In this document: in pieces, positions 7,855 through 17,467 of the stretch | Layout: the number at the start of each line of letters is the position of its first letter | How positions within the stretch are numbered: the first letter of the stretch is position 1 | DNA from: Sphingomonas melonis | Lineage (GTDB): Bacteria; Pseudomonadota; Alphaproteobacteria; Sphingomonadales; Sphingomonadaceae | Length of the DNA stretch: 64,000 bases | Assembly (NCBI RefSeq): GCF_013409985.1 | Contig: NZ_JACCBY010000003.1 | Location: 310,001 to 374,000 of the forward strand | Direction of reading: 5' to 3' | The notes under the pieces: generated by a model | What the model saw: only the letters and a program-made list of their open reading frames with translations | Told to the model about the DNA's origin: nothing | Database searches by the model: none | Position numbers and translations under genes: made by a program

Positions 7855-9168
7855 CTATCGTTTCAGCACCGGTCTAAACGGCGCGTCGTCGCCGTCCAGG
7901 CCTGCGCCGGCGGGGAGGTCGAGGAGGTCGCGCAACAGCGGGTTGATGTCGGTATTGTCGAAGCTGGCGAGCCGCTTGCCGCCGACGAACGCCGGCCCGT
8001 TGGCGATGAACAGCGCCGCCATGTCGGGCGCGCGATTGTCATAGCCATGCGCACCGCCGTGGAACGGCTCCGTCGACGCGCTCTTGAGGATCAGCCAGCC
8101 GGTCTCGGCAAGGCAGACATAGGGCGGAATGCGCGGATTGGTGCCGTAGCGGAACCGGGCCGGTACCGCGCCCTTGCGCCAGCACTCCATATGGGCATGC
8201 GGCTTGAGCAGGCGCGCTTCGAGTGCCCCCTCATGTCCAGGAACGGGGAAGAGCGTCGCATAGGTGCCGCTTTCGACCAGGCGGTAATCCGCGGGGTCGG
8301 CGATGCGGTCGAGCGGGATGGTGCGCGCGCTATCAGTCGCGGCCATGCCGTGATCGGCGACGATGACGAGATTGGCAGGCTGTTGCAGGTCACGCAGGCC
8401 CTGGACCAGCCGGCCGATCTGCACATCCACGTCCGCGACCGCCTGGGTCGTTCCGGCCGCCTGCGGGCCGTTGGCGTGACCCGCCGTGTCGACCGTGTCG
8501 AAATAGAGCGTCACGAAGCGGGGGCGGGTCGCGGCGGGGCGGCGCAGCCAGTCGATCACCGCATCAACGCGCTGCGCGCCGGTCACCGCCTGGTTGAACT
8601 GCTGCCAATCCTCGGGGCGCGTCGCATTGGCGATCGCGCCGTGGCTGTTGGGGATGATCGTGCCGCCCCAGCCGACGTTGGCGCCCGGCCAGAACATCGT
8701 CGCGGTACGCACCCCGGCCTTTTCGGCGGTGACCCAGATCGGCTCGGCGGCGTTCCACCAGAAGGGATCGTCGCTCGCCATGGTGAAGGTTTCGCCGGGA
8801 CGCGCCGGGTCCTCCATCTTGTTGCCGACGATGCCGTGATGATCGGGCACCTTGCCGGTGACCAGCGTCCAGTGGTTGGGGAAGGTGACCGAGGGGAAGG
8901 ACGGCCGCATCGCCGCGCTGACGCCGCTCGCCGCGAGCGCCGACAGGTTCGGGGTCACGCCGCGGTCGAGATAGTCGGGACGAAAGCCGTCGATCGAGAC
9001 GAGAATGGTGACGGGCGCGGTTTGCATCCGCGGCAGCGGCGCCGGCGGCAGGCTGGCGGCCCCCTGCGCCGGGGCTGGCCGGGTGGCGGGCGAAAGCGCG
9101 GGCGGCGTATAGGGAAGCGCGCAGCCGGCGAGCGACAACGCGAGGGCGGCGAGGGGAATCAGTCTCAC
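7855..9168 (-). CDS. Ectonucleotide pyrophosphatase/phosphodiesterase-type lipoprotein
   Basis: A 437-residue member of the alkaline phosphatase superfamily, NPP type, which hydrolyses phosphodiester or pyrophosphate bonds outside the cytoplasm. The N-terminus is a lipoprotein signal with LSLAGC. Metal and nucleophile regions are present: ILVSIDGFRPDYL with the first Asp, SFPSVTFPNHWTLVTG with the Thr nucleophile, VIVADHGM with Asp and His, and GGAHGYDN. It heads a unit with the MaoC-like gene, a pairing whose meaning is not obvious. Confidence 0.85.
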   Translation of the reverse strand: MRLIPLAALALSLAGCALPYTPPALSPATRPAPAQGAASLPPAPLPRMQTAPVTILVSIDGFRPDYLDRGVTPNLSALAASGVSAAMRPSFPSVTFPNHWTLVTGKVPDHHGIVGNKMEDPARPGETFTMASDDPFWWNAAEPIWVTAEKAGVRTATMFWPGANVGWGGTIIPNSHGAIANATRPEDWQQFNQAVTGAQRVDAVIDWLRRPAATRPRFVTLYFDTVDTAGHANGPQAAGTTQAVADVDVQIGRLVQGLRDLQQPANLVIVADHGMAATDSARTIPLDRIADPADYRLVESGTYATLFPVPGHEGALEARLLKPHAHMECWRKGAVPARFRYGTNPRIPPYVCLAETGWLILKSASTEPFHGGAHGYDNRAPDMAALFIANGPAFVGGKRLASFDNTDINPLLRDLLDLPAGAGLDGDDAPFRPVLKR

Positions 9169-9269
9169 AGGCAGATCGTCCCGGACGTGGAGGGCGCGGC
9201 TCCTCTACGCGGGACAGGGCTGCTGCCACAACCCAAACTGCGCCGCCCGCCGCTCCGGCGGGGCTCCGG

Positions 9270-10370
9270 TCAGACGTTGAAGCGGAAGAGCATCACGTCG
9301 CCGTCGTGGACGACATACTCCTTGCCCTCCTGGCGCAGCTTGCCGGTGTCGCGCGCGCCGGCCTCGCCCTTGCAGGCGATGTAATCGTCGAAGGCGATCG
9401 TTTCGGCGCGGATGAAGCCGCGTTCGAAGTCGGTGTGGATCTCACCCGCCGCCTGCGGGGCCTTGGCGCCGGCATGGACGGTCCAGGCGCGCGCCTCCTT
9501 CGGCCCGACGGTGAAGAAGGTGAGCAGGTTGAGCAGCTTGTAGCCGGCGGTGATGACGCGGGCGAGGCCGGTCTCCTGCAAGCCCAGTTCGGCAAGGAAC
9601 TCGGCGCGGTCCTCCACCGGCATCGTCGCGATCTCCGCCTCGATCGCGGCGGAGACGACGACCGCCTCGGCACCCTCGGCCTTGGCCTTCTCGAACACCT
9701 TGGCCGACAGCGCGTTGCCGTTGGCGGCGTCAGCCTCGTCGACGTTGCAGACATAGAGCACCGGCTTGGCGGTGATCAGCTGCGCTTGGGCGAACACCCG
9801 CGCCTCTTCGGCGTCCTTGGGCTGGGTGAGGCGCGCGGGCTTGCCGTCGCGGAGCAGGTCCAGCGCCTGGCCGAGCACCGCGGCGCCGATCTTGGCGTCC
9901 TTGTCGCCCTGCTGGCCCTTCTTGATGAGGTTGGGCACGCGCTTTTCGAGGCTTTCGAGGTCGGAGAGCATCAGCTCGGTCTCGACTGTCTCGGCGTCGG
10001 CAATCGGGTCGACTTTGCCCTCGACATGAGTCACGTCGCCGTCGGTGAAGCAGCGCAGCACGTGGACAATCGCATCGACCTCGCGGATGTTGCCGAGGAA
10101 CTGGTTGCCGAGCCCTTCGCCCTTCGACGCGCCGCGCACCAGGCCGGCGATGTCGACGAAGGCGAGCTGCGTCTCGATGATCTTGGCCGAGCCGGCGATC
10201 GCGGCGAGCTGGTTGAGCCGCGGGTCGGGGACGGCGACGTTGCCGACGTTGGGCTCGATCGTGCAGAACGGGTAATTGGCCGCCTGCGCCGCCGCCGTTT
10301 CGGTCAATGCGTTGAAGAGGGTGGACTTGCCGACGTTGGGCAGGCCGACGATGCCGCAGCGGAAACCCAT
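9270..10370 (-). CDS. ychF: Redox-responsive ATPase/GTPase YchF (Obg family)
   Basis: YchF (OLA1) is a universal ribosome-associated P-loop protein that prefers ATP. The 366-residue protein has the Walker A GLPNVGKST, the DIAGLVRGASKGEGLGNQFL switch II block and, in place of NKxD, the YchF-specific NVDE (VCNVDEAD), which explains its loose purine specificity. A C-terminal TGS domain ends in KEYVVHDGDVMLFRFNV. A GC-rich hairpin without a T-run (about 9246-9262) follows the stop. Confidence 0.96.
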   Translation of the reverse strand: MGFRCGIVGLPNVGKSTLFNALTETAAAQAANYPFCTIEPNVGNVAVPDPRLNQLAAIAGSAKIIETQLAFVDIAGLVRGASKGEGLGNQFLGNIREVDAIVHVLRCFTDGDVTHVEGKVDPIADAETVETELMLSDLESLEKRVPNLIKKGQQGDKDAKIGAAVLGQALDLLRDGKPARLTQPKDAEEARVFAQAQLITAKPVLYVCNVDEADAANGNALSAKVFEKAKAEGAEAVVVSAAIEAEIATMPVEDRAEFLAELGLQETGLARVITAGYKLLNLLTFFTVGPKEARAWTVHAGAKAPQAAGEIHTDFERGFIRAETIAFDDYIACKGEAGARDTGKLRQEGKEYVVHDGDVMLFRFNV

Positions 10371-10588
10371 GATGCGCTCTATTCTGATGGGGGGAAAGCG
10401 CGCGCCTTACCGTCCGCCGCCCGGTTTGACCAGATGGCCGCTGTTGGCGGCGACCCGACGGCCGGACGGCTCGGTTCGTCGCAGCGGGAGATGAAAGACC
10501 ATTTTGGTCCTGTGCGTTAGTAGAAGGCGTGATAGCCTTGCCGGACTCGAACCGGGAGCGGCGACTCGATCGCCGTGGGAGAGCAGGC

Positions 10589-11182
10589 ATGCGGATCATG
10601 GGGATGATCGCGGCGATCATGGCGGGAAGCTGGGCGGTGCCCGGCGCGGCTCAGACGGTGGCAACGCCTGCCGGTGACCCGTCGCCGACCGCGGCGTCGC
10701 CGCCGCTCCAGTCGCTGGCGCTCGGCGGTCGCGACGAACGTGACGCGCGTATCACCGCCAAATTGCGGCTGCGCGTCGCGACCGTATCGAGCGCGCCAGG
10801 GCTGCGCGACAAGGCCCATCAGCGGCTCGCCGGGTCGATGATCGACCTGTATCCGGTCGACGGCAGCGGCTTCCATTTGTCCGCGGGCACCCGGGTGTAC
10901 GATCAACGGGCAGGCGACTCCGCCGCCGGCCGCAGGCTGGCGGGCGTGCCACGCCAGATCAACGTCCCCGGCGGCCGGCCCGGGTTGCGGCGCACACCGG
11001 CGGTGACCCTGGGCTATCGCGGCGCCGTCGACGAGGACACCAGCATCGGTGTCGAGGTCGGCGCGATGAAGGGGCACGTCTATTCCAACGCCACCGACAT
11101 GACGCGGCGACTGCGGGGCGAGCGGGGCGAGGGCAATCCGGTCAATCCGATGGTCCACCTCGTGCTCGGCCACCGTTTCTGA
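10589..11182 (+). CDS. Small exported protein, possible outer-membrane beta-barrel
   Basis: A 197-residue hypothetical protein. The start MRIMGMIAAIMAGSWAVPGAAQ follows GGGAG by 7 bp and encodes a signal peptide cleaved after GAAQ. The rest alternates polar and hydrophobic residues (GFHLSAGTRVYDQ, TPAVTLGYRGAVDEDTSIG) and ends in VLGHRF, a terminal phenylalanine typical of outer-membrane beta-barrels. No family is recognised. Confidence 0.6.
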   Translation: MRIMGMIAAIMAGSWAVPGAAQTVATPAGDPSPTAASPPLQSLALGGRDERDARITAKLRLRVATVSSAPGLRDKAHQRLAGSMIDLYPVDGSGFHLSAGTRVYDQRAGDSAAGRRLAGVPRQINVPGGRPGLRRTPAVTLGYRGAVDEDTSIGVEVGAMKGHVYSNATDMTRRLRGERGEGNPVNPMVHLVLGHRF

Positions 11183-11235
11183 CCGCGGCGTCGTCGCGGC
11201 TTCCGGCCGCGGGCATCCTGGGTTAGGCCGCCGCC

Positions 11236-11895
11236 ATGCTGCCGCCGCTTCCTGCCGCCGATCTGCTTCCCGCCTTCGCGCCGTGGTTCGATGTCGCGGG
11301 GCTCGCGGTGTTCGCCGTATCCGGCGCGCTGGCCGCGGCGAAGCGCGGGCAGACTGCGGTGACGCTCGCCTTCTTTGCGCTGATCACCGGCGTCGGCGGC
11401 GGCACGGTGCGTGACCTGCTGATCGACGCGCCGGTCTTCTGGGTGCACGATCCGCGCGCCTCGACCGTCTGCCTGCTGATGGCGGCGCTGGTGTGGGTGA
11501 CGCCGGAACGCTGGTGGCGGGACAGCGCGCTCGCATGGTTCGACGCGGTCGGGCTGGCCGCTTATGCGGTCTACGGCGCGGCCAAAGCGATCGGCTACGG
11601 TGTGCCGCCGGTGCCCGCGGCGCTGATGGGCGTGGTGACCGCCTGCGTGGGCGGCATCATCCGCGACGTGCTGGCGGGCGAACCGTCGATCCTGATGCGC
11701 CCCGAATTGTACGTCACCGCGGCGGCGCTGTCCTCTGCGTTGTACGTGGCGCTGGGGTTGCTGGGACTGGCCGGCGCGCCGGCGGCGATCATCGCCGCGG
11801 CGGCGGGCTTTGCGCTGCGCGCCTTCGCGATCCGCTTCCGGCTGGCGCTGCCGGCCTATCGCAGCCGCGACGGCGAGCGGCACGAAGGCGGCTGA
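11236..11895 (+). CDS. TRIC-like / UPF0126 membrane protein
   Basis: A 219-residue inner-membrane protein made of two homologous halves, each containing a glycine-rich hinge and an Arg-Asp pair: GVGGGTVRDLL near residue 53 and CVGGIIRDVLAG near residue 137. This duplicated pattern defines the prokaryotic TRIC (trimeric intracellular cation channel) family, earlier called UPF0126 or YicG. About seven hydrophobic helices are visible. The ion carried and the role in this host are unknown. Confidence 0.88.
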   Translation: MLPPLPAADLLPAFAPWFDVAGLAVFAVSGALAAAKRGQTAVTLAFFALITGVGGGTVRDLLIDAPVFWVHDPRASTVCLLMAALVWVTPERWWRDSALAWFDAVGLAAYAVYGAAKAIGYGVPPVPAALMGVVTACVGGIIRDVLAGEPSILMRPELYVTAAALSSALYVALGLLGLAGAPAAIIAAAAGFALRAFAIRFRLALPAYRSRDGERHEGG

Positions 11896-11937
11896 CTCCC
11901 CTGCGCGCGCCGCCATGGTGGACGACGGGGAAACCTC

Positions 11938-11969
11938 AACGGAAACGATCCGGGTTTACCGTTTCCGTT
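11938..11969. terminator. Perfect 10-bp hairpin between convergent genes
   Basis: AACGGAAACG at 11938-11947 is matched exactly by CGTTTCCGTT at 11960-11969 with a 12-bp loop. It lies 42 bp after the TRIC-like stop and ends in TTT, so it could stop transcription from that side. It could instead be a protein-binding palindrome. Confidence 0.5.
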
Positions 11970-12016
11970 TGCGTGATGATCCGATCGACGATGAGGAGGA
12001 GCGGTCGAGCATGCAC

Positions 12017-12038
12017 CGCCGCCATAGTAGTGGCGGCG
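12017..12038. terminator. Second hairpin between convergent genes
   Basis: CGCCGCCA (12017-12024) pairs exactly with TGGCGGCG (12031-12038) around a TAGTAG loop. It lies 36 bp downstream of the lactonase-like gene on the minus strand, with no clear T-run. It is a likely terminator or RNA-stabilising hairpin. Confidence 0.4.
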
Positions 12039-12073
12039 ATGTACGACAGACCGACACCCTTGCGCAGACGGTG

Positions 12074-12937
12074 TCAGCCCGAGGATCGGGGAAAAGGGGC
12101 GAGCTTCGCCACGTCGGCTGGATCATGCTGCACGATGATCGTCGCGCCGAGCGTGGCGGCGAGCCGCCGCAGCCGATCCATTGCGGCGAGGCTGTCCGCG
12201 CGCTGGGTATTCCAGGTCGGTACCGCCAGCGACGACCATTGCGCCTGAAGATGGACGACGTCGCCGCTCAGGATCACCGGCCCGGTCTGCGCGAGCCGGA
12301 CGAGCAGCGCCGCTTCGCCGGGGGTATGGCCGGGTGCGGCGAGCATCACCACCGAACCGTCGCCGAAGATGTCACGGTCGCCGTGCACCGGATCGACCTT
12401 CCCGCCGCCGGTCAGCCAAGGCGCGAGCAAAGCGGGGTCGGCGCCGAACGGTAGGGGCTTCGCGTGCAGCGCCGCCCAATCGGCCGCGCCGATCAGCAGC
12501 GTCGCCTGCGGGAAGGTCGCCGCCTGACCGACATGGTCGAAGTGATAATGGCTGATCGCCAGCCGGCGGATCTGCGCCGGGCGCACGCCGATGCGGGCGA
12601 GCTGGCCGACGAGATCCTGCGACAGCGTGGGGCTGATCGCCGCGCCGTCGTTCGGCTTGCCCAGCAGGGTGGTGGGCAGACCCGCGTCCCACAGCAGCCA
12701 ATCGTCGCCGTGGCGGATCAGATAGCAGCCGTCGGTCAGCCGGCGCGACTGTCCGGCATAGAGGCCGGTGTCCGACAGCGGCGAGGCGTCGTTCATCTGG
12801 ATGGTGCCGCAATCGAGCCGCCACAGCGCCACCTCTGGCGCTGACGCCGATGCCCACGCCGGTTCGGCGTACGCCAGACTGCCACCGGCGAGCGCCAGCG
12901 CGCCTACCGCCCCATGCAGCCATCGCAACAGAGTCAT
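12074..12937 (-). CDS. Exported metallo-beta-lactamase-fold hydrolase (lactonase-like)
   Basis: A 287-residue protein. The start MTLLRWLHGAVGALALAGG follows AAGGAGG and gives a signal peptide ending around AYAEPAWA. The dinuclear zinc site is SHYHFDH, with further ligands in LAAPGHTPG, ILSGDVVH and IVQHDPADV. The shape resembles N-acyl-homoserine-lactone lactonases, but the substrate cannot be read from sequence. It is divergent from an AraC-type regulator 133 bp away, which may control it. Confidence 0.82.
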   Translation of the reverse strand: MTLLRWLHGAVGALALAGGSLAYAEPAWASASAPEVALWRLDCGTIQMNDASPLSDTGLYAGQSRRLTDGCYLIRHGDDWLLWDAGLPTTLLGKPNDGAAISPTLSQDLVGQLARIGVRPAQIRRLAISHYHFDHVGQAATFPQATLLIGAADWAALHAKPLPFGADPALLAPWLTGGGKVDPVHGDRDIFGDGSVVMLAAPGHTPGEAALLVRLAQTGPVILSGDVVHLQAQWSSLAVPTWNTQRADSLAAMDRLRRLAATLGATIIVQHDPADVAKLAPFPRSSG

Positions 12938-13070
12938 GTCATCCTCCTTGATCATCGCAATTAGTCTTAGCGGCGGTGTGCGGGACGATGGCCCGCATGC
13001 GCTCGATGATGCGCCCGAAACGCTCGCACCGGCCTTGGCCCGGACGGCGTCTTGCGCGAATAGTCGCGGC

Positions 13071-13961
13071 ATGAACGATGCGGTGATCCACACGACGGCA
13101 TTGGGGGCGCGATTGCTGGCGCGCCTCGCGCCCCTGCGCGCGCCGGCGGATCAGGACGGAGCCTTGCCCTATGGTGCGACGGCCGGGGTCAGCGTGTTCG
13201 GCTATTGCGTGCGGACGCAGGAGCGCGTCGCCCGGATGCGCTTCGACAGTGCGTCCCTGGTGGTCGTGCTGAGTGGCACCAAGGAGATCTGGCACGGCGA
13301 GACGGTGGAGCGCTTTGCGGCAGGCGAACCGTTCGTCCTTCCGGCGGGGATCGAGTACGATCTCGTCAACGTGCCCGATCCGCGGAGTGGCCTATATGAG
13401 GCGCTGTGCATTCGGGTCGACGCCGCGGTGCGCGACCAGCTGAGCGCCAGTCTGCGGCCTATGGCGTACCGGCGAGCGGTGGAGGCCACGCTGGCGGTGC
13501 CGCTGAGCGAGGATCTGGTCGAAGCCTACGGCCATGCCGCCAGCGTGCTGTTGCCGGGCGATGCCGCGCTGGCCGGTGCGGTCGCGCGGCATCGCGTGCT
13601 GGAAATCCTGCTGCTGGTCGGCCGGACCCATCTCGCCGTGCTGCTCGGCGGGGCGAGCCGTATCGAGCGGGTCGAGGCGGTGATCCGCTCCGATCCGGGT
13701 AGGCGCTGGCGGGTGGCGGAGGTCGCCCGTGCGCTCAACCTCGGCGATTCGACGCTCCGTCGGCAGCTTGGTGCGGCGGGCACGTCGTTCCGGCAGATCC
13801 TGTTGCGCGTCCGCATGACGACGGCGGCGGAGTTGCTGGCGGCCGATCGGCCGGTGACGCAGGCGGCGCAGGCTGCGGGCTATCGCTCGCGGTCGCATTT
13901 CGCCCGGCGTGTCCGCGCGGCCTATGGCGCGCTGCCGCGCGCGTTGCGCAACGCGGGGTGA
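13071..13961 (+). CDS. AraC-family transcriptional regulator
   Basis: A 296-residue regulator. The N-terminal ~180 residues match the AraC_N/cupin-like sensing domain (FGYCVRTQERVARMRF, EPFVLPAGIEYDLVNV). The C-terminal ~100 residues hold two helix-turn-helix units: WRVAEVARALNLGDSTLRRQL and VTQAAQAAGYRSRSHFARRVRAAYG. It is transcribed divergently from the metallo-beta-lactamase gene, so that neighbour is the most likely target; the ligand is unknown. Confidence 0.87.
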   Translation: MNDAVIHTTALGARLLARLAPLRAPADQDGALPYGATAGVSVFGYCVRTQERVARMRFDSASLVVVLSGTKEIWHGETVERFAAGEPFVLPAGIEYDLVNVPDPRSGLYEALCIRVDAAVRDQLSASLRPMAYRRAVEATLAVPLSEDLVEAYGHAASVLLPGDAALAGAVARHRVLEILLLVGRTHLAVLLGGASRIERVEAVIRSDPGRRWRVAEVARALNLGDSTLRRQLGAAGTSFRQILLRVRMTTAAELLAADRPVTQAAQAAGYRSRSHFARRVRAAYGALPRALRNAG

Positions 13962-13994
13962 CCCGCACCGGCTTCGGCGGCGCGTGCCGGTCTC

Positions 13995-16900
13995 CTACGC
14001 GCGCACGGTGAAGCGGTGGTCGCCGGACCCGCGGGACACGGTGATACCGGGCAGCACGACCTCGGCGAGCGTGTTGGCCGGGACGGTCAAGTCGAGCGTC
14101 ACCTCTCCGCGCTCGCGGCGCCATGACGTCACGATCCGCCCCGACGCGCTGTCGAGCGTCACGCCGGCGGAGGCGATGCGGGGATCGAACAGCGGCGCGA
14201 CGCGGACGTGGCGGAAGCCCGGCGCGACCGGCTCGACCCCGCCCAGCCGGCGGTAGAGGAACGCGCAGACCGCGCCGAGCGCATAATGGTTGAACGAGTT
14301 CATCGACACGTCGCCGGTGTCGCCGTTCCACCGCTCCCAGATCGTCGTCGCGCCATGCTCGACCATATAGCCCCAGGAGGGGAAGGCGGTGCGCAGCAAC
14401 AGGTCGAAGGCGAGGGTGGCCTGCCCGGCGTCGACCAACGCATCGAGCGCCAGCGGCGTGCCGAGGAAACCGGTGGTGAGCAGCCCGCCGCGCCGCGCGA
14501 TCTCCGCGGCGAGCCGCTGCCCGACGCGGGCGTGCAGGCCGGGCGGCACGAGGCGGAGGCGCAGCGCGAGGATATAGCCGGTGTGGCTGCCGTTGCCGAC
14601 CCGGCCATCCGCGGTGACGAAGGCGGCGGCGAAGGCGGCGCGGGTCCGCTCAGCCCTGGCCTGCCACGCCGCGGCGTCGGCGCGGCCGGTCCATGCCGCC
14701 ATCGCCGCCATCTGGTCGAGCGAGCGCGCCAGCATCGCGCTGGCGATCAGCGGCTTGGGCGTGGTCTCGTCGCCGGGCCATTTGGCGTCGAGCGCCAGCC
14801 AGTCGCCGAGGTCGGCACCGCGGCCGTTGCGCCACAGCCCGTCGGGGTTGCGCGCGAGGATGCCGTCGCAATAGGCCGCCATCGCCGCCCAATTGTCGTC
14901 GACGACGGCGCGGTCGCCACCGTGGAGATAGGCGACATAGGGCAGCATCACGCCGGCGTCGGCCCAGCCCGGCGTCGGCGTGTCGGTATCCCAGCCGAGG
15001 CCGCGGGGAGCGGGCGACCACATCGGATAGGCGCCGTTCGGCGCCTGATCGTCGCGCAAGGTGCGGGTGAACGACCGGGTGAAACCGCCCACCGCCATGT
15101 TGAACGCGGCGGTGTCCCAGAACACCTGCGCGTCGCCGGTCCAGCCCAGCCGCTCGTCGCGCTGCGGGCAGTCGGTGGGGATGCCGCGGAAATTGGACCG
15201 CTGGCTCCACAGCGTGTTGAGCCACAGCTTCTGCACCATCGGCTGCGCGGTGGCGAAGGTGCCGATCTCGGCGAGATCGCTCGACACGACCAGGCCGGTG
15301 ACCATCGCCGCGGTCAGCTCGGCAAGACCGTCGACCTGCGCATAGCGGAAACCCTGGAAGGTGAAGACCGGTTCGAGCCCCTCCTCGTCGCCCCCGCCGG
15401 CGAGCACGTAGCGGTCCTGCGCCCGGGCGACGCGCAGGTTGCGGCGGTCGAGCGTGCCGTCTTTTGCGAGGATCTCAGCATGGCTGACCACCACCGTGCT
15501 CCCAGCGGCGCCACGGACCGACAGGCGGACGCGGCCGCCGAAATTCTGCCCGAAGTCGACGATGTGCGATGTCGCGCCGACGCGGCGGATCGCGACCGGG
15601 CGCAGCGTGCGGGTGATGCGGATCGGCGGCGCGAGCGGGGCCGCCGGGAGCGCCGCGGGGGACGGCGCGGCCCAAACCGCGTCCCAGTCGCGATCGTCGA
15701 AGCCGGGACTGTCCCAGCCGGCCGGCCAGCGGCGGCGGTCGTGATCCTCGCCCGCGTAGATTTCCGACAGCGTGATCGGCGCCTCGCTATGTCGCCAGCG
15801 ATCGTCGCCGACGACAAGGGGCGTGCCGGCGCCATCCTCGATCATCAGCCGGAGGCGGCGGGGCGCCGGACCATAGGCATAGCGGCCATCGGGCGCCTGA
15901 TAGCTGGCATAGAAGCCGTCGCCGACGATCACCGCGACGACATTCTCGCCCGGCCGCAGCAAGGATGCGACGTCATAGCTACGATAGGGGATGTGGCGGC
16001 GGTATTCGGCGGGTTCGGCTTGCAGTTCGTCGTCGCCGACGCGGCGGCCGTTGATCCAGATGCGATAGCCGCCGAGCGCTGCGACGTGCAGCCGCACCAC
16101 CGGCGGCACCGCGGCGCAGGCGAACCGCCGCCGCAACAGCCGCGCCGGCGTCGGCGGCCAGGCGAAATGATCCTGCCGCGTTTCGACCGTCGCGGGCCGC
16201 CAGGTGCCGTCGGGCACCCGCGTCTCCCAGCCACCGGTGATACGGCGCACGCCGCCGCCGGAGCGGGGGACGCGCAATTGCGCGGCGAGGGTGGCGGAGA
16301 CGCGCGCGCCGGCCTTCTGCGGCGCGACCTCCGCGACCAGCACATGGGGTCCGGCGGCGAGCGGCAGCGTCATGCGCGCGGCGGGCGGGCCGCCATAGGC
16401 GTCCTTGTGCCAGCCCGGCAGCGCGATCGCCCGGCCGTCGAGGCGCAAGGCGATGAGGCGGCTGCGCGTGTCGATCGTCAGCAGGCCGTCGCCGGCATCG
16501 CTGGTGAAGGACAGGCGGAACTGCGCCGGCTGGCGGTCGTCGGGCAGGTCCACGCCGCTCCATTGCGGCGGCGCCAGCCGGTCGTCGCGCTCGTCGGCGC
16601 TTTCCACCGCGAGCCAGTCGCCGCGCCAGTCCGACGCGCCGAGCGCCGCCTCCCACCGCGCCGTCGCGCTCCACGGGGACAGGGCGCCGGCTGCGTCCCA
16701 GATCCGCACCTGCCACCAGCAGCGTTGCCGCGGGGCGAGCGATCGACCGCCATAGGCGGTGCCGGTCGCGATCGGCGATTGGGTCCGGCCGCTGTCCCAC
16801 AGGTCGGGCCGGCCGGCGGTGAGGAGTGCCGGATCGCTGGCGGCCCGGATCTGGAACGCCGCCTGCATCGTGCCGTCGGGGCCGGCGATCCGCCACGCCA

Positions 16901-17063
16901 GCATCGGCCGCGCATCGCCGACCGCGAGAGGATCGCGCAATCCGGCGGTGGTGAGGTCGGTGACGCGGAGCGGCGCTCGCGCCGCGGCCTGCGTTGTGTG
17001 GGTGAGCAAGGTCGCGCCGACGCCCATGCCCGCCATCATCGTACGCCGATCGATCGACCGCAC
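13995..17063 (-). CDS. Alpha-L-rhamnosidase, GH78, Tat-exported
   Basis: A 1022-residue glycoside hydrolase that would release terminal alpha-L-rhamnose from glycosides or polysaccharides. The GTG start is favoured because AGGGAGG lies 7 bp upstream and it opens a twin-arginine signal (SIDRRTMMAGMGVGATLL). The domain order is N-terminal Fn3-like, the beta-sandwich with WINGRRVGDDELQ, and the (alpha/alpha)6 catalytic barrel with the GH78 signature TDCPQRDERLGWTGDAQVFW. A C-terminal beta-sandwich (SWRRERGEVTLDLTVPA) follows. It is divergent from the TonB-dependent receptor. Confidence 0.92.
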   Translation of the reverse strand: MRSIDRRTMMAGMGVGATLLTHTTQAAARAPLRVTDLTTAGLRDPLAVGDARPMLAWRIAGPDGTMQAAFQIRAASDPALLTAGRPDLWDSGRTQSPIATGTAYGGRSLAPRQRCWWQVRIWDAAGALSPWSATARWEAALGASDWRGDWLAVESADERDDRLAPPQWSGVDLPDDRQPAQFRLSFTSDAGDGLLTIDTRSRLIALRLDGRAIALPGWHKDAYGGPPAARMTLPLAAGPHVLVAEVAPQKAGARVSATLAAQLRVPRSGGGVRRITGGWETRVPDGTWRPATVETRQDHFAWPPTPARLLRRRFACAAVPPVVRLHVAALGGYRIWINGRRVGDDELQAEPAEYRRHIPYRSYDVASLLRPGENVVAVIVGDGFYASYQAPDGRYAYGPAPRRLRLMIEDGAGTPLVVGDDRWRHSEAPITLSEIYAGEDHDRRRWPAGWDSPGFDDRDWDAVWAAPSPAALPAAPLAPPIRITRTLRPVAIRRVGATSHIVDFGQNFGGRVRLSVRGAAGSTVVVSHAEILAKDGTLDRRNLRVARAQDRYVLAGGGDEEGLEPVFTFQGFRYAQVDGLAELTAAMVTGLVVSSDLAEIGTFATAQPMVQKLWLNTLWSQRSNFRGIPTDCPQRDERLGWTGDAQVFWDTAAFNMAVGGFTRSFTRTLRDDQAPNGAYPMWSPAPRGLGWDTDTPTPGWADAGVMLPYVAYLHGGDRAVVDDNWAAMAAYCDGILARNPDGLWRNGRGADLGDWLALDAKWPGDETTPKPLIASAMLARSLDQMAAMAAWTGRADAAAWQARAERTRAAFAAAFVTADGRVGNGSHTGYILALRLRLVPPGLHARVGQRLAAEIARRGGLLTTGFLGTPLALDALVDAGQATLAFDLLLRTAFPSWGYMVEHGATTIWERWNGDTGDVSMNSFNHYALGAVCAFLYRRLGGVEPVAPGFRHVRVAPLFDPRIASAGVTLDSASGRIVTSWRRERGEVTLDLTVPANTLAEVVLPGITVSRGSGDHRFTVRA

Positions 17064-17467
17064 CGCGCATCCTCCCTGATTATCGCTGCCGATGCTTTGG
17101 CCGTGCCGCACCGGCGATATGTCCGACATAACCGATCACGACGGTTCGGCAACGCGAAACATGATCTGGATTGGTCAGATATGCCGGGGAGGTCTGATCG
17201 TGAAACTCCGGTGTAGGTGTGCCGCCGATTCTCGTTGCGGTCGATTGCAGGGCGCTTGCTTCCATACCGTAAGCGCCGCGTCCTGTTGTGAGAACTGCCG
17301 GAATTTCAGGAAAACGAGCGCCATTGCCCCGCCAGCAGGCGCTCCGCGTGGCGACGACGGCAACATCTTCAAAAAATTCGTAAAACCAATCTTGCTTTCT
17401 GTAGGAGTAAACGGCACCTTGCTTGTGAGCCAATTATCAAAATTGGCCAAACAGGAGAGGGAAAACG
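17064..17467. other. 404-bp divergent control region of the rhamnosidase/receptor pair
   Basis: No convincing gene is present here. The stretch separates the divergent rhamnosidase and receptor genes and must hold both promoters. It includes an AT-richer part (17360-17455), a perfect 7-bp inverted repeat just before the receptor start, and a looser TCAGA/TCTGA pair at 17175-17197. No regulator gene lies beside it. Confidence 0.6.
17429..17447 (+). promoter_or_regulatory. Candidate operator upstream of the receptor gene
   Basis: GCCAATT and AATTGGC form a perfect 7-bp inverted repeat with a 5-bp centre (ATCAA), 20 bp upstream of the receptor ATG and overlapping the leader. A LacI-, GntR- or MarR-type repressor could bind here; none is encoded next to it. 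Confidence 0.45.

Noticed and set aside
10540..10566. A tRNA T-arm-like motif (GGTTCGAGTCC on the minus strand)
   Set aside because: Only the T-arm is present. Reading upstream from it on the minus strand gives no acceptor stem, D-arm or anticodon arm, and it overlaps the leader and start of the exported protein gene.
14208..17216. A 1002-residue plus-strand frame across the rhamnosidase
   Set aside because: It is an antisense shadow with compositional bias only; the GH78 signature lies on the minus strand.
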